This document shows positions 25,915 to 33,599 of a DNA stretch of 38,026 nt, piece by piece. Source of the stretch: an uncultured Bacteroidota bacterium (GTDB lineage: Bacteria; Bacteroidota; Bacteroidia; Bacteroidales; CAIWKO01); contig CALGYY010000277.1 in assembly GCA_937934705.1 (NCBI GenBank), positions 1 through 38,026 of the forward strand. The letters are read 5' to 3'. The notes under the pieces are model-generated. The model saw only the letters and a list, made by a program, of their open reading frames with translations, searched no databases and was not told the DNA's origin. Position 1 is the stretch's first letter, and every line of letters starts with the position of its first letter. The translations under genes were made by a program, and so were the position numbers.

Positions 25915-27915
25915 ATGTGCGGAATAAGCGGTATTCTGACCCATCATCCCGGCAAGACTGATCTTCAGGAGATCATACGCGCAATGTCGCAGCGGCTGCG
26001 GCACCGCGGCCCCGATGATGAAGGATTTGCCTTTTTCAGTCAGGATGCTTTTTGCTGCAGAGGCAGTGACGATACCCAGGCCTCTGCCTGGAATGCCCCT
26101 TTCCGTTATGCTCCGCAAAATGAATCTGACACTCTGCCATTTGTGCCTTTTCTCGCACTGGGCCACCGAAGGCTTTCGGTTATTGACCTCAGCGAGGCGG
26201 GTCACCAGCCCATGTGCAGCGACGACGGTATGGTATGGGTGAGCTGCAATGGTGAGATCTACAATTACATTGAATTACGTGCTGAACTCGAGCAACAGGG
26301 TGTGTTTTTCAAAACACGCAGCGATATTGAAGTCCTGCTGCAGGCATACCTGAAGTGGGGATTCAGGTGTCTTGACCGCTTCAACGGCATGTGGGCCTTT
26401 GTGATCTACGACCGTCGGGAACAGATCCTTTTTGGTGCCAGGGACCGTTTCGGAGTAAAACCCCTCTATTATTATCACCAGGATGTGTTTGCCTTTGCCT
26501 CGGAACAGAAGGCCCTCCTGGCCATTCCGGATATCAGGACGGGGCTTCCCGCCGGATCCGTATATGAACATCTTCTGCTGGGCAGAGTTGAAATGCGGGA
26601 AGAAGGGCACTTCAACAACATCAGGGAACTGAAGCCGGGACACTTTTTTGAATACCATCTGGTAACGGGACAATTCAATACCCGCTCCTATTATCATCTG
26701 TCTTTCTTCAGGGATTACCGGCCTTTTGATGAAACGGTCTTCCGCTCTTACCTTCCGGAGGTACGCGAGAAGATGCAGCGTGCTGTGGAACTGCGCCTGC
26801 GATCTGATGTTCCTGTCGGCTTTTGTCTCAGCGGTGGACTTGACAGCAGCAGCATCGTCTGCCTGTCTGCCTTACTGAACAGGGACAGCGGGACAGGGCT
26901 GCATACATTTACAGCTACCAACGGCCATAAAGACAGCGATGAATCCCACTGGGCGCAAATCATCAATGAGGCCACCGGAGCCTTCCCTCATGAGGCCGTC
27001 TGCCGCGCTGAAGACATTTTGCCGGCCATCAGCGATATGGTCTGGCACCAGGATGTACCCCTTTACTCAACCAGCACCTTTGCCCAGAACATGGTGATGA
27101 AATGCGCCAGGGACAACGGCTGCGTAATCCTGCTCGACGGTCAGGGCGGCGACGAACTCTTTGCCGGTTACCAGACTTTTGTCACCTCACATCTGATCGA
27201 ATTGTTCAGAGAATCACCCCTGACAGGTTTTCCGTCTGCCTTGCTATCTCTGAAGAACTCTCCGTCAACAGGCGGTATTTTCTTCCGCTCCCTGCTCAAG
27301 ATATGGCTTGATGCTCACCTGAGTGCCAAAAGGCGCGACCGCCTGGCTGGTCGTTATCGTCCGGAACTGGCTTACTTTACTGCACAAGCACGTCAGGCCC
27401 ATTCAGGTCTCCTGTCACTGTCAGGAGAATTCAGCAGCAAAACAGTTAACGAACTCCTCCATCATTATTTCACCGGATATTACCTGAAGAACCTCCTGCG
27501 ATGGGAAGACCGTTGTTCCATGCAATACAGCATCGAATCACGCACACCTTTTGCCGACGATCAGGATCTCATCGAACTCGTTTTCTCCATCCCTTCCTCA
27601 TATAAGATCCGGAAAGGCTATACCAAGGCCCTGCAGCGGGAGGCCATGACTGGTTTACTCCCGGAATCGGTCAGGCTGAGACGCGACAAGCTGGGCTTTG
27701 CCACACCGCAATCCGCCTGGCTCATTCAGATCAACCCAGGCATGAAAGAAATGATTGAGGATTTAAGATCAACAGATGATCTGGGTATGGTGAATTACCC
27801 GCTGCTGATGAAGGACTGGGACCGGATTTTTTCCGATCCTGCTCTCGGTAAGTCCCGCGATTTTGTATTCCGGCTGCTCAATTACCTGATCTGGCGCGAC
27901 AGGTTCAGCATCTGA
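25915..27915 (+). CDS. asnB: Asparagine synthase (glutamine-hydrolysing)-type amidotransferase
   Basis: 666 residues. The N-terminal class II glutamine amidotransferase starts MCGISGIL, so the ATG is fixed: Cys2 becomes the nucleophile after Met removal. RHRGPDDEG, CNGEIYNYIELR and ARDRFGVKPLYYY complete the domain (to about 200), which has a local insertion at about 45-75. The synthetase domain has the pyrophosphate loop SGGLDSSSI (about 304-312) and LLDGQGGDELFAGY, then SMQYSIESRTPFAD and KLGFATPQSAW near the end. It may make asparagine, but AsnB homologues in glycan clusters often amidate sugar acids, and its neighbours are a methyltransferase, a flippase and a glycosyltransferase. Substrate is therefore open. 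Confidence 0.9.
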   Translation: MCGISGILTHHPGKTDLQEIIRAMSQRLRHRGPDDEGFAFFSQDAFCCRGSDDTQASAWNAPFRYAPQNESDTLPFVPFLALGHRRLSVIDLSEAGHQPMCSDDGMVWVSCNGEIYNYIELRAELEQQGVFFKTRSDIEVLLQAYLKWGFRCLDRFNGMWAFVIYDRREQILFGARDRFGVKPLYYYHQDVFAFASEQKALLAIPDIRTGLPAGSVYEHLLLGRVEMREEGHFNNIRELKPGHFFEYHLVTGQFNTRSYYHLSFFRDYRPFDETVFRSYLPEVREKMQRAVELRLRSDVPVGFCLSGGLDSSSIVCLSALLNRDSGTGLHTFTATNGHKDSDESHWAQIINEATGAFPHEAVCRAEDILPAISDMVWHQDVPLYSTSTFAQNMVMKCARDNGCVILLDGQGGDELFAGYQTFVTSHLIELFRESPLTGFPSALLSLKNSPSTGGIFFRSLLKIWLDAHLSAKRRDRLAGRYRPELAYFTAQARQAHSGLLSLSGEFSSKTVNELLHHYFTGYYLKNLLRWEDRCSMQYSIESRTPFADDQDLIELVFSIPSSYKIRKGYTKALQREAMTGLLPESVRLRRDKLGFATPQSAWLIQINPGMKEMIEDLRSTDDLGMVNYPLLMKDWDRIFSDPALGKSRDFVFRLLNYLIWRDRFSI

Positions 27916-27923
27916 GCGTCGAA

Positions 27924-28730
27924 CTAACGCCTGACACTTTTCAGATCAATGCTGAAAGAGATCTCCGGTTCTGAATTGATCTTCAGGGGGGCTGATCTTT
28001 TTACGACTGAAGGCATGTAAATGGCGCAGAGGCTGTGGGAGATATGATAGAGACTGCAGCGCTGCTTTTCATCACAGGCCTGCAGTATTCCGGAGAGCAC
28101 GCTGAAGCGAGGGCTCTCGGGACTAAACGCGTAATCGTGCCATACGATCACAGAATTTTCGTCCTTCAAGAGACTGAGAATGCTGCGGGTATCCTGAAAA
28201 ATGCTTTCTGTATGGTGGTCACCGTCGATAAAGATCAGGTCGAATTTGCGCTTCAGGCCCGTAAAATCAAAGAGACGTGAATCCGCCTGTATATGTTCCA
28301 CATGGGGCAGATCACGTGAAAAAAAACGGTGCATGGCGATGTATTCAGGGCTCATACCCATTTGCCGCATTGTTTCATCCGGCAGATTAATAGTGACGCA
28401 ACGCACGCCTTCAGCGGCCACATTGGCCACGCTTTCGCCCCGCCAGGTACCGATCTCGAGATAGTCCTCCGCTTTCAGTATCCGGCAGAGTGCCCTGAGC
28501 AGGGCGAGGTCGGTCGGCAGACAGCCTCCGTCCAGAAAGGCATAAGGCTCCACACTGATTTCGGGCGGGACGATTTCGCTGAAAGGGATGACCGGTAAAC
28601 CGGCCGCCATCCCGTACTTTTCCGAAACAAAGGAGCGATGATCTTTTTCATCGTCGAGCACGAGGTTCAGCAGTGAGGGACGCCGGAGTATCATCCCCAA
28701 AGCTTTGAATGCTTTACCGAATTTATTCAT
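27924..28730 (-). CDS. SAM-dependent methyltransferase (Methyltransf_24/CmcI-like)
   Basis: 268 residues from ATG 28730, which overlaps the flippase stop by 8 bp; a longer frame back to 28829 would add 33 residues inside the flippase gene and is rejected. SAM-binding motif YLEIGTWRGESVANVA, then a typical FDLIFIDGDHHTESIFQD motif seen in cephalosporin-hydroxylase-like and macrocin-type O-methyltransferases, and VIVWHDYAFSPESPRF. The family methylates sugars or small molecules; in this setting a sugar is likely. It is the last gene of a three-gene minus-strand unit and is convergent with the AsnB-type gene. Confidence 0.83.
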   Translation of the reverse strand: MNKFGKAFKALGMILRRPSLLNLVLDDEKDHRSFVSEKYGMAAGLPVIPFSEIVPPEISVEPYAFLDGGCLPTDLALLRALCRILKAEDYLEIGTWRGESVANVAAEGVRCVTINLPDETMRQMGMSPEYIAMHRFFSRDLPHVEHIQADSRLFDFTGLKRKFDLIFIDGDHHTESIFQDTRSILSLLKDENSVIVWHDYAFSPESPRFSVLSGILQACDEKQRCSLYHISHSLCAIYMPSVVKRSAPLKINSEPEISFSIDLKSVRR

Positions 28731-30009
28731 GATTTCGCAATTTGGCAAGATAAGAACGACCTTCATTCCACAGTGCACTAAGATCCGACCAACGGGGCAG
28801 CAGGCGGGCCGGGGAAATCCGCGATTCACGCGAGAATATCCAGAAAACCACGACAGAGGTCAGGAGGTAGGAAGCGATTGCTGCGATGGCCGCCCCTGTA
28901 GTTCCGTACAGGGGAATCAGCAGGATGCACAACAGGAGGGTCAGCAGCAGCCCGGCACCGGAGGCAACAGCATTGACATAATAGCGGCCGGTACCCGAGA
29001 AGTAATGTCCAAGGATGAGTGCGTAATTAAAAACCAGCACACCCGGCGCCAGCCAGCGCATGACATTACTCACTTCACTGAATTCAGGACCGAAGATAAA
29101 AACGTAGAAAGCCGGAGGCAGCCAGACCATAGGCAGAATGATCAGCAGAGAAGCCCAGATGGCATAGCGGCTCAGCTTCGCACTGAGTTGCGCAGCCCAC
29201 ACTCTGTCATTGCTGTTGGCAATATCGGAGTATTGCACCAGGGCAATGCTACCGCTGATCATCCACACCGATTCCATGAGCGAAACCCCGTTGGAATATA
29301 TGCCCACGGCCTTTTCACCGCTGATACTGTCGAGAAAGTAATAACTAACCCTGAAACTCAGGATCTGTGCGATATGCGCCAGTTGATTCATGTATCCATA
29401 GCGGAACAATGCACCCAGCACCCTGGCAAACGGGACAGTGTCTTTCTCCTTTACGCGGAAGACGGGGACAACCATCACAACACTCAGCACCAGCGCGAAA
29501 ATATAAGCTATGTATAATGATATTATGTATGCTTCAACTGACAACCATTTAAACACGCCCACCATGAGCAGCAGGCTGATCAGGGTCAGTGCCGTTTGCG
29601 CCAGGTTGAGGATGTTGCTGCGCCCGATTCTCTTTTGTCCGATCATCAGGCTTGAGTGGATGGATATCCAGGAATTCAGTACCGAGAGCAGGGCGACATG
29701 CCAGAACCAGGCGGCGGGAATCATCCGGAGGAACACGAATACCGCAGCGAGCATGAAACCTGTGATCAGCGACCAGACGTATGCCGGAAGTACCAGTCTT
29801 TTCAGCGGGTAGCGGGGAACGAGATAGACCAGTGAGGCACCACCGACAATATTGGAAAATATCAGAATAAGTGCGATGGAGGTGATCAGGATGCCTTGTT
29901 CACCTTTTCCTGCAGCGCCGAGACTTTGCGAAACAGCTACGGCAATCAGAAAACTGATCACGGCTGTGGCCAGGCGAGTACCGAAGGTATGCAGGATTTT
30001 TTTAAACAC
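28723..30009 (-). CDS. Wzx-type oligosaccharide flippase
   Basis: 428 residues, about 12 predicted membrane helices, MATE/MOP superfamily polysaccharide transporter. The N-terminal start MFKKILHTFGTRLATAVISF and the charged loop QSLGAAGKGEQGIL are typical of Wzx/polysaccharide biosynthesis proteins, as is AVGIYSNGVSLMESVWMISG in the middle. It should flip lipid-linked repeat units from the cytoplasmic to the periplasmic face of the inner membrane. The start is GTG at 30009, overlapping the glycosyltransferase stop by 8 bp; its own stop overlaps the methyltransferase start by 8 bp. Confidence 0.9.
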   Translation of the reverse strand: MFKKILHTFGTRLATAVISFLIAVAVSQSLGAAGKGEQGILITSIALILIFSNIVGGASLVYLVPRYPLKRLVLPAYVWSLITGFMLAAVFVFLRMIPAAWFWHVALLSVLNSWISIHSSLMIGQKRIGRSNILNLAQTALTLISLLLMVGVFKWLSVEAYIISLYIAYIFALVLSVVMVVPVFRVKEKDTVPFARVLGALFRYGYMNQLAHIAQILSFRVSYYFLDSISGEKAVGIYSNGVSLMESVWMISGSIALVQYSDIANSNDRVWAAQLSAKLSRYAIWASLLIILPMVWLPPAFYVFIFGPEFSEVSNVMRWLAPGVLVFNYALILGHYFSGTGRYYVNAVASGAGLLLTLLLCILLIPLYGTTGAAIAAIASYLLTSVVVFWIFSRESRISPARLLPRWSDLSALWNEGRSYLAKLRNHE

Positions 30010-31183
30010 GCGGTTCGATGACTTTTTGGTAAACCTTCAGAAATTCATTTCCGATGACCGCGAGGCTGAAATGGCTGAGTGCATATTGCCTCAGCTTATC
30101 GCTGTCAAACCGGCGATTGCCCGAAAGCAGCGCTTCGAGTCCGGCCATATATACTTTTTCGTTCCCTTCAGGGACGAGTATACCCAGTTCGTCCGTCAGG
30201 TGTTCTGCAATTCCGCCAACATCCGTAGAAACAACGGGAACGCCGCACGCCCAGGCTTCAGGGATCACGCAGGGGAAGTTCTCGTAACGGCTGCAGAGGA
30301 GCAGGGCGTCAGCCTGCTGCATGATTAAAGCAACATCACGAGCTTCCATCTTTCCGTGGAAACGGATGAAATCTCTGAGTCCGGATTCTTCCACTAACTT
30401 CATGTAAGGCTCAATACTCCCGTCGCTGATCAGGTCGAGTACAAAGTCCTGTCTTTTCTCCTTCAGCGCTTTGAGAATACGGAGCAGGCCATCAAAGTTT
30501 TTCTGCTCATGGTGCAGGGTTGACACGTGCAGAAAGCGGAAGGCCTCCCCTTTTGTCTTGCTGCGGGCGGGAGTAAACAACTCTGTATCCACCACGTTGG
30601 ACACTACCTGATAACGGCCTTTCATCCCCAGCGTTTGCATTGCTACTGCCAGGTGCTGCGACACGGGCATGATACAGGCCGCCTTCGCTGCCATACGCCT
30701 GCAGAGGTCCAGGGCCCGGCCCCTGATCTGCACCGGATCACCGGGCAAATATGCTGTCCAGTGTTCTGTCACAACAAAAGGGATATGGTATCGCGAGGCG
30801 AGGTTTGAGGCGAAGATCGTAATCGGGTAGAACACATTGGCATGGATAAGATCAGGTTTCCCGAATTTTTTTTCGGCGACGGAGGCCAGATGCTTATACG
30901 CATTTCTGAACTTCAGGTAACGGATCAGGGGGCTCAGCAAAGGAATCTTTCTCCCGGGGGCTGGCAGGTATAAAATGTATTCGCTTAGGTTTCCTGAATA
31001 CCTTTCGGTCAACTCCTGCCCCTGCTTCAATGCCGGATCGCTGCTAACGTGCAGTACGCATACCCTGGCAAAGCCGGCGACGGCAGCGGCATGCCTTGCC
31101 ACGAAATTCCCCCGGGTATCGTGCACCCGCGTGGGATACCACGAGGATATAAACCAAACCTTTAAATTCTTTGCTTCAGGCAT
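30002..31183 (-). CDS. Glycosyltransferase family 4 protein
   Basis: 393 residues from ATG 31183 (an ATG at 31192 adds three residues but sits on a promoter box). GT-B fold with an N-terminal acceptor domain (KVWFISSWYPTRVHDTRGNF, FVARHAAAVAGFA) and a C-terminal donor domain with the GT4 signature FPCVIPEAWACGVPVVSTDV and GGIAEHLTDELGILVPEGNE. Transfers a sugar from an activated nucleotide sugar, retaining configuration. It begins the unit glycosyltransferase-flippase-methyltransferase, with 8-bp overlaps at both junctions, so the three are presumably translationally coupled. Donor and acceptor are unknown. Confidence 0.9.
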   Translation of the reverse strand: MPEAKNLKVWFISSWYPTRVHDTRGNFVARHAAAVAGFARVCVLHVSSDPALKQGQELTERYSGNLSEYILYLPAPGRKIPLLSPLIRYLKFRNAYKHLASVAEKKFGKPDLIHANVFYPITIFASNLASRYHIPFVVTEHWTAYLPGDPVQIRGRALDLCRRMAAKAACIMPVSQHLAVAMQTLGMKGRYQVVSNVVDTELFTPARSKTKGEAFRFLHVSTLHHEQKNFDGLLRILKALKEKRQDFVLDLISDGSIEPYMKLVEESGLRDFIRFHGKMEARDVALIMQQADALLLCSRYENFPCVIPEAWACGVPVVSTDVGGIAEHLTDELGILVPEGNEKVYMAGLEALLSGNRRFDSDKLRQYALSHFSLAVIGNEFLKVYQKVIEPRV

Positions 31184-31189
31184 ATGAGG

Positions 31190-31197
31190 CAAAAGTA
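31190..31197 (-). promoter_or_regulatory. Predicted -7 promoter box (TACTTTTG) for the glycan operon
   Basis: The minus strand reads TACTTTTG and ends only 6 bp before the ATG at 31183. If used, the transcript would be nearly leaderless. No -33 TTTG was found at 19-23 bp. Confidence 0.4.
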
Positions 31198-31287
31198 TAA
31201 CAAAAAGGCGTTAAATATATTGTAAAGCGGGGAGCGAAACCTGGTCAGCCAATTCTTAGAAAAACCCCGGCAAGCGGATGGCTCTGC

Positions 31288-31686
31288 TTACCATTCAACA
31301 TCCACACCCCACACCCCGGCTATCCGGCTGACCCATTCCTTTTCGGCATCATGGAAGCAGTTGTCAGCCATCGCAATATTGATCAGGTCGCTGATCACAA
31401 GGTGTCGGTTCTCCACCCCGAACCATTCCTCGTGCGCCAGCTGCAGGGCAATGGTTTCCAGTGTTTCCATCCTCACTTTATTGTCAGTGGTCTGGTTGAA
31501 CCAGGTCATGGCATCCTGCATCACGTTACAGAAACGGTCAAATTCCTGCTGATCACCACCCCAGCGCCTGACTTTCTGTTTGATGTTTTTCATTTCCTCC
31601 GGAGAGAGGCCCCCGTCGGTGATCTGCGCAAAAGCAGCATACATATAAGCAAAACATTGCTGCCACGTAAATTTGATCTGTTCCAT
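31288..31686 (-). CDS. TerB-like protein
   Basis: 132 residues from ATG 31686, downstream of a TATTTTTG box that overlaps the alternative ATG at 31710. The C-terminal DLINIAMADNCFHDAEKEWV and RIAGVWGV pattern, with an acidic N-terminal counterpart DGGLSPEEMKNIKQKV, fits the TerB/DjlA-like helical fold of tellurite-resistance-associated proteins. No signal peptide is present, so it is probably cytosolic. TerB domains often sense metals or mediate protein contacts, but no function can be assigned. It stands alone, in the gap between the glycan operon and tRNA-His. Confidence 0.65.
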   Translation of the reverse strand: MEQIKFTWQQCFAYMYAAFAQITDGGLSPEEMKNIKQKVRRWGGDQQEFDRFCNVMQDAMTWFNQTTDNKVRMETLETIALQLAHEEWFGVENRHLVISDLINIAMADNCFHDAEKEWVSRIAGVWGVDVEW

Positions 31687-31707
31687 GTCCCGGCTATAGA
31701 AGAGCGG

Positions 31708-31715
31708 CAAAAATA
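31708..31715 (-). promoter_or_regulatory. Predicted -7 promoter box (TATTTTTG) for the TerB-like gene
   Basis: The minus strand reads TATTTTTG, matching TAnnTTTG, 21 bp before the ATG at 31686. It decides against the upstream ATG at 31710, which lies in the box. Confidence 0.5.
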
Positions 31716-31766
31716 GAGTTTTTATTTGTTATGGCTGAAAATTGTTTCCGAAGTCTTCCCTGAGAC

Positions 31767-31792
31767 AAAAAAAAACTGCCCTGAGGGGGCAG
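31767..31792 (-). terminator. Intrinsic terminator of tRNA-His
   Basis: The minus strand forms a CTGCCC/GGGCAG stem with a 5-nt loop followed directly by nine T residues. It lies 11 bp downstream of the tRNA 3' end, a textbook rho-independent terminator. Confidence 0.88.
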
Positions 31793-31803
31793 CTTATTCC
31801 CGG

Positions 31804-31877
31804 GGTGGGAGACGGGGCTCGAACCCGCGACCTCCAGATCCACAATCTGGCGCTCTAACCTGCTGAGCTACAACCAC
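31804..31877 (-). tRNA. tRNA-His (GTG anticodon)
   Basis: 74 nt on the minus strand. The anticodon arm is CCAGA-TTGTGGA-TCTGG with GTG at positions 34-36; the D-stem GCTC/GAGC and T-arm GCGGG-TTCGAGC-CCCGT are well formed (one G-U pair). The discriminator is C73 and the base before position 1 is G (31878), the G-1 expected for histidine identity. CCA is not encoded. The acceptor stem is imperfect: GTGGTTG pairs with CTCCCAC at five positions, but 5:68 (U-C) and 6:67 (U-U) are mismatched. It has its own consensus promoter and terminator. Confidence 0.9.
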
Positions 31878-31895
31878 CGTATAATTTGAGGACTG

Positions 31896-31927
31896 CAAAA
31901 ATACGTCTTTCCGGATTATCTGCCAAA
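31896..31927 (-). promoter_or_regulatory. Promoter of tRNA-His (TTTG, 20 bp, TATTTTTG)
   Basis: On the minus strand TTTG (31924-31927) is followed after exactly 20 bp by TATTTTTG (31896-31903). Both elements and the spacing match the Bacteroidota housekeeping sigma consensus, and the tRNA starts about 18 bp downstream. Confidence 0.8.
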
Positions 31928-31962
31928 TTTTTCTGCTCTTTTGCAATCCGGCCGGCACGTAA

Positions 31963-32493
31963 CTATTTTGAAAATTCTTCCCAGGTTTTACTCAGGTATG
32001 CATCTTCACCGAAATAGCGCAGTATTTTGGTGAATTCTGCGGCCTCCCGGTACCCGGGTATGATCTGGATCACCTCTTCCTTTTCATTGAGGATGACGAA
32101 AGACGGATACGACATCCTGCCATTCAGGAGGCTGATGGCCAGTTGATGGGCGCTGCGGTTCCCCCCCGGATTGGCATTCACGTAGGTTTTTTCCTTGAAA
32201 ACAACGGTATCCCTTCTTTCAGCGTTCAGTTTCACCGGCAAAAAATAGCGGTTCATCACAGCAGTAACCGCGCTGTCTTTAAAGGTAGTCTGATCCATGC
32301 GTGTGCACCAGCCGCACCAGGAGGTGTAAACATCCACGAAGATCTTCTTCTTGTTCTTCTTCAGTTTGGCATTGGCTTCAATGGCATCTTCAAAGCTCAT
32401 CCATGAGATGGAAGCCGCTTTTTCCTGAGCCTGTGCTGAAAGTATAATGAGTGTAAGTAACAGGAGGACGATCAGGGCCTGAAAGGATTTCAT
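31963..32493 (-). CDS. Exported thioredoxin-like protein
   Basis: 176 residues. A hydrophobic signal segment (residues 4-22, ending SAQAQ) exports it to the periplasm or anchors it. The thioredoxin fold has the active site CGWC (C60, C63, in YTSWCGWCTRMDQTTF) and the cis-proline region GRMSYPSFVIL. It belongs to the DUF255/thioredoxin_7 type with KKIFVDVYTSW before the active site. It may reduce or isomerise disulfides in exported proteins; partners are not known. A TATCTTTG box lies upstream. Confidence 0.85.
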   Translation of the reverse strand: MKSFQALIVLLLLTLIILSAQAQEKAASISWMSFEDAIEANAKLKKNKKKIFVDVYTSWCGWCTRMDQTTFKDSAVTAVMNRYFLPVKLNAERRDTVVFKEKTYVNANPGGNRSAHQLAISLLNGRMSYPSFVILNEKEEVIQIIPGYREAAEFTKILRYFGEDAYLSKTWEEFSK

Positions 32494-32521
32494 CGAAAGC
32501 AGGGATTTATGGTTTGTGATG

Positions 32522-32529
32522 CAAAGATA
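32522..32529 (-). promoter_or_regulatory. Predicted -7 promoter box (TATCTTTG) for the thioredoxin-like gene
   Basis: The minus strand reads TATCTTTG, matching TAnnTTTG, 28 bp before the ATG at 32493. No -33 TTTG at the expected distance. Confidence 0.45.
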
Positions 32530-32563
32530 CGCATAAGCCGGTGAAGCTTACATCATCAGGTGC

Positions 32564-33484
32564 TCATAATTTAAGATACGGGGACATCCGGCGATAGCGT
32601 TCTTCAGTAACCAGGGCCGATTTACGGATATCTCCGAGTTCTTTGAACGGACCATGCTGGTTGCGGTAATTGGTGAGGGAAAGCGCAACATTATAGCCGA
32701 TATAGGGATGTCGGCTCAGACTTTCGAAAGAGGCCTCATTCACACTCAGTTTGCGCACGGCCAGAGGGTTCAGGCTAAGCTGCTCGCTGATCTGCAGATA
32801 GCGCGCGCTGTCCATCTTCGGAATCTCCAGCAATTGCGCTTTCGAAATGTACCCACCCAACTGCTCCCGGTAAGTGATGATCCTGCGGGCAAAGTAGTTG
32901 CCGATGCCTTTGAGCTTCAACAGATCCTCTTCCCCCGCAGAATTCAGTTCTGCCAAAACCTCAGGCACTTCGCTTTTTGCCTGTCGTTCCCCGTGGGGAA
33001 ATTTCCGTTCCGCTTGTTCCTCAGGCAAGCGTATAAAGGGTTCCAGCACGAGGTACTCTGCTTCGGAAATGCAGTACATTTTTTTGAAATCCCCGCGTGT
33101 TCTGAAACGGCCTCCTTTCAGCATGTATTTTTCCAGCATTCCGGCCTGGCGCTGTGTCAGGCCCAGTCTGAGCCAATCGGCAGTTTTCATGGTGTCAGGA
33201 AAAAAATCAAAAGGTTGCAGGCGACTGGTTTCAACAGATTGTTCAGGGAATGAAAAATCAAAATCATGGCTCGTCCGGCTCCTCCCCTCTTTTTGATCCT
33301 GCTTCACTTTCTCCATGGAATCGATGAAGCCGCTGTAGGTACTGAAGTCCCAATGCTCCGCAGGCAGGAAATACGGGTATAACTGACAGGCCAGGATCAG
33401 CATAAAGATGAGAGCCACCAGCACAAATACACCATTGCGCTCAGCTTTGGAAAAGGCAAAATAATCCTTGATGAATTTCTTCAT
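32564..33484 (-). CDS. Membrane-anchored helix-hairpin-helix (ComEA-like) protein
   Basis: 306 residues. One membrane helix (about 18-36, GVFVLVALIFMLILACQLYP) precedes a polar region and at least three helix-hairpin-helix modules. These are an N-terminal one (about 105-150, LGLTQRQAGMLEKYMLKGG), a central one with LNSAGEEDLLKLKGIGNYFA, and a last one with LSVNEASFESLSRHPYIGYN. ComEA-type HhH proteins bind DNA without sequence specificity, and in naturally competent bacteria they take up DNA at the periplasmic face. Topology (basic N-terminus, then helix) predicts HhH domains outside the cytoplasm. No other competence gene is in the window, so a competence role is only suggested. Confidence 0.82.
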   Translation of the reverse strand: MKKFIKDYFAFSKAERNGVFVLVALIFMLILACQLYPYFLPAEHWDFSTYSGFIDSMEKVKQDQKEGRSRTSHDFDFSFPEQSVETSRLQPFDFFPDTMKTADWLRLGLTQRQAGMLEKYMLKGGRFRTRGDFKKMYCISEAEYLVLEPFIRLPEEQAERKFPHGERQAKSEVPEVLAELNSAGEEDLLKLKGIGNYFARRIITYREQLGGYISKAQLLEIPKMDSARYLQISEQLSLNPLAVRKLSVNEASFESLSRHPYIGYNVALSLTNYRNQHGPFKELGDIRKSALVTEERYRRMSPYLKL

Positions 33485-33509
33485 AGTATTCAGAATTGAT
33501 TATTTGTTT

Positions 33510-33524
33510 GCGGCCGGGGGCCGC
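33510..33524. other. GC-rich perfect hairpin upstream of the HhH gene
   Basis: GCGGCC and GGCCGC flank a 3-nt GGG loop in otherwise AT-rich DNA, 26 bp before the HhH gene start. It lacks a U-tract. It may sit in the gene's leader or act as a second transcript-end hairpin. Confidence 0.3.
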
Positions 33525-33547
33525 GGCTTTGTTTTCGGGATAAAAAT

Positions 33548-33578
33548 AAAAAAAGGCTGCCATTCTCTGACAACCTTT
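33548..33578 (-). terminator. Intrinsic terminator after the 34283-33600 lipoprotein gene
   Basis: The minus strand forms a 10-bp stem (AAAGGTTGTC with GGCAGCCTTT, containing G-U pairs) around a 7-nt loop, followed by a T-rich run. It lies 22 bp after the lipoprotein stop. Confidence 0.75.
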
Positions 33579-33599
33579 TCTGAATTTCTGCAAGTGCTT

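Noticed and set aside
28731..28829. 33-codon N-terminal extension of the SAM methyltransferase
   Set aside because: It is inside the flippase gene; ATG 28730 gives an 8-bp overlap as at the previous junction.
28705..29517. 270-codon plus-strand frame
   Set aside because: It is antisense to the flippase; the residue pattern is the mirror of membrane helices rather than a protein family.
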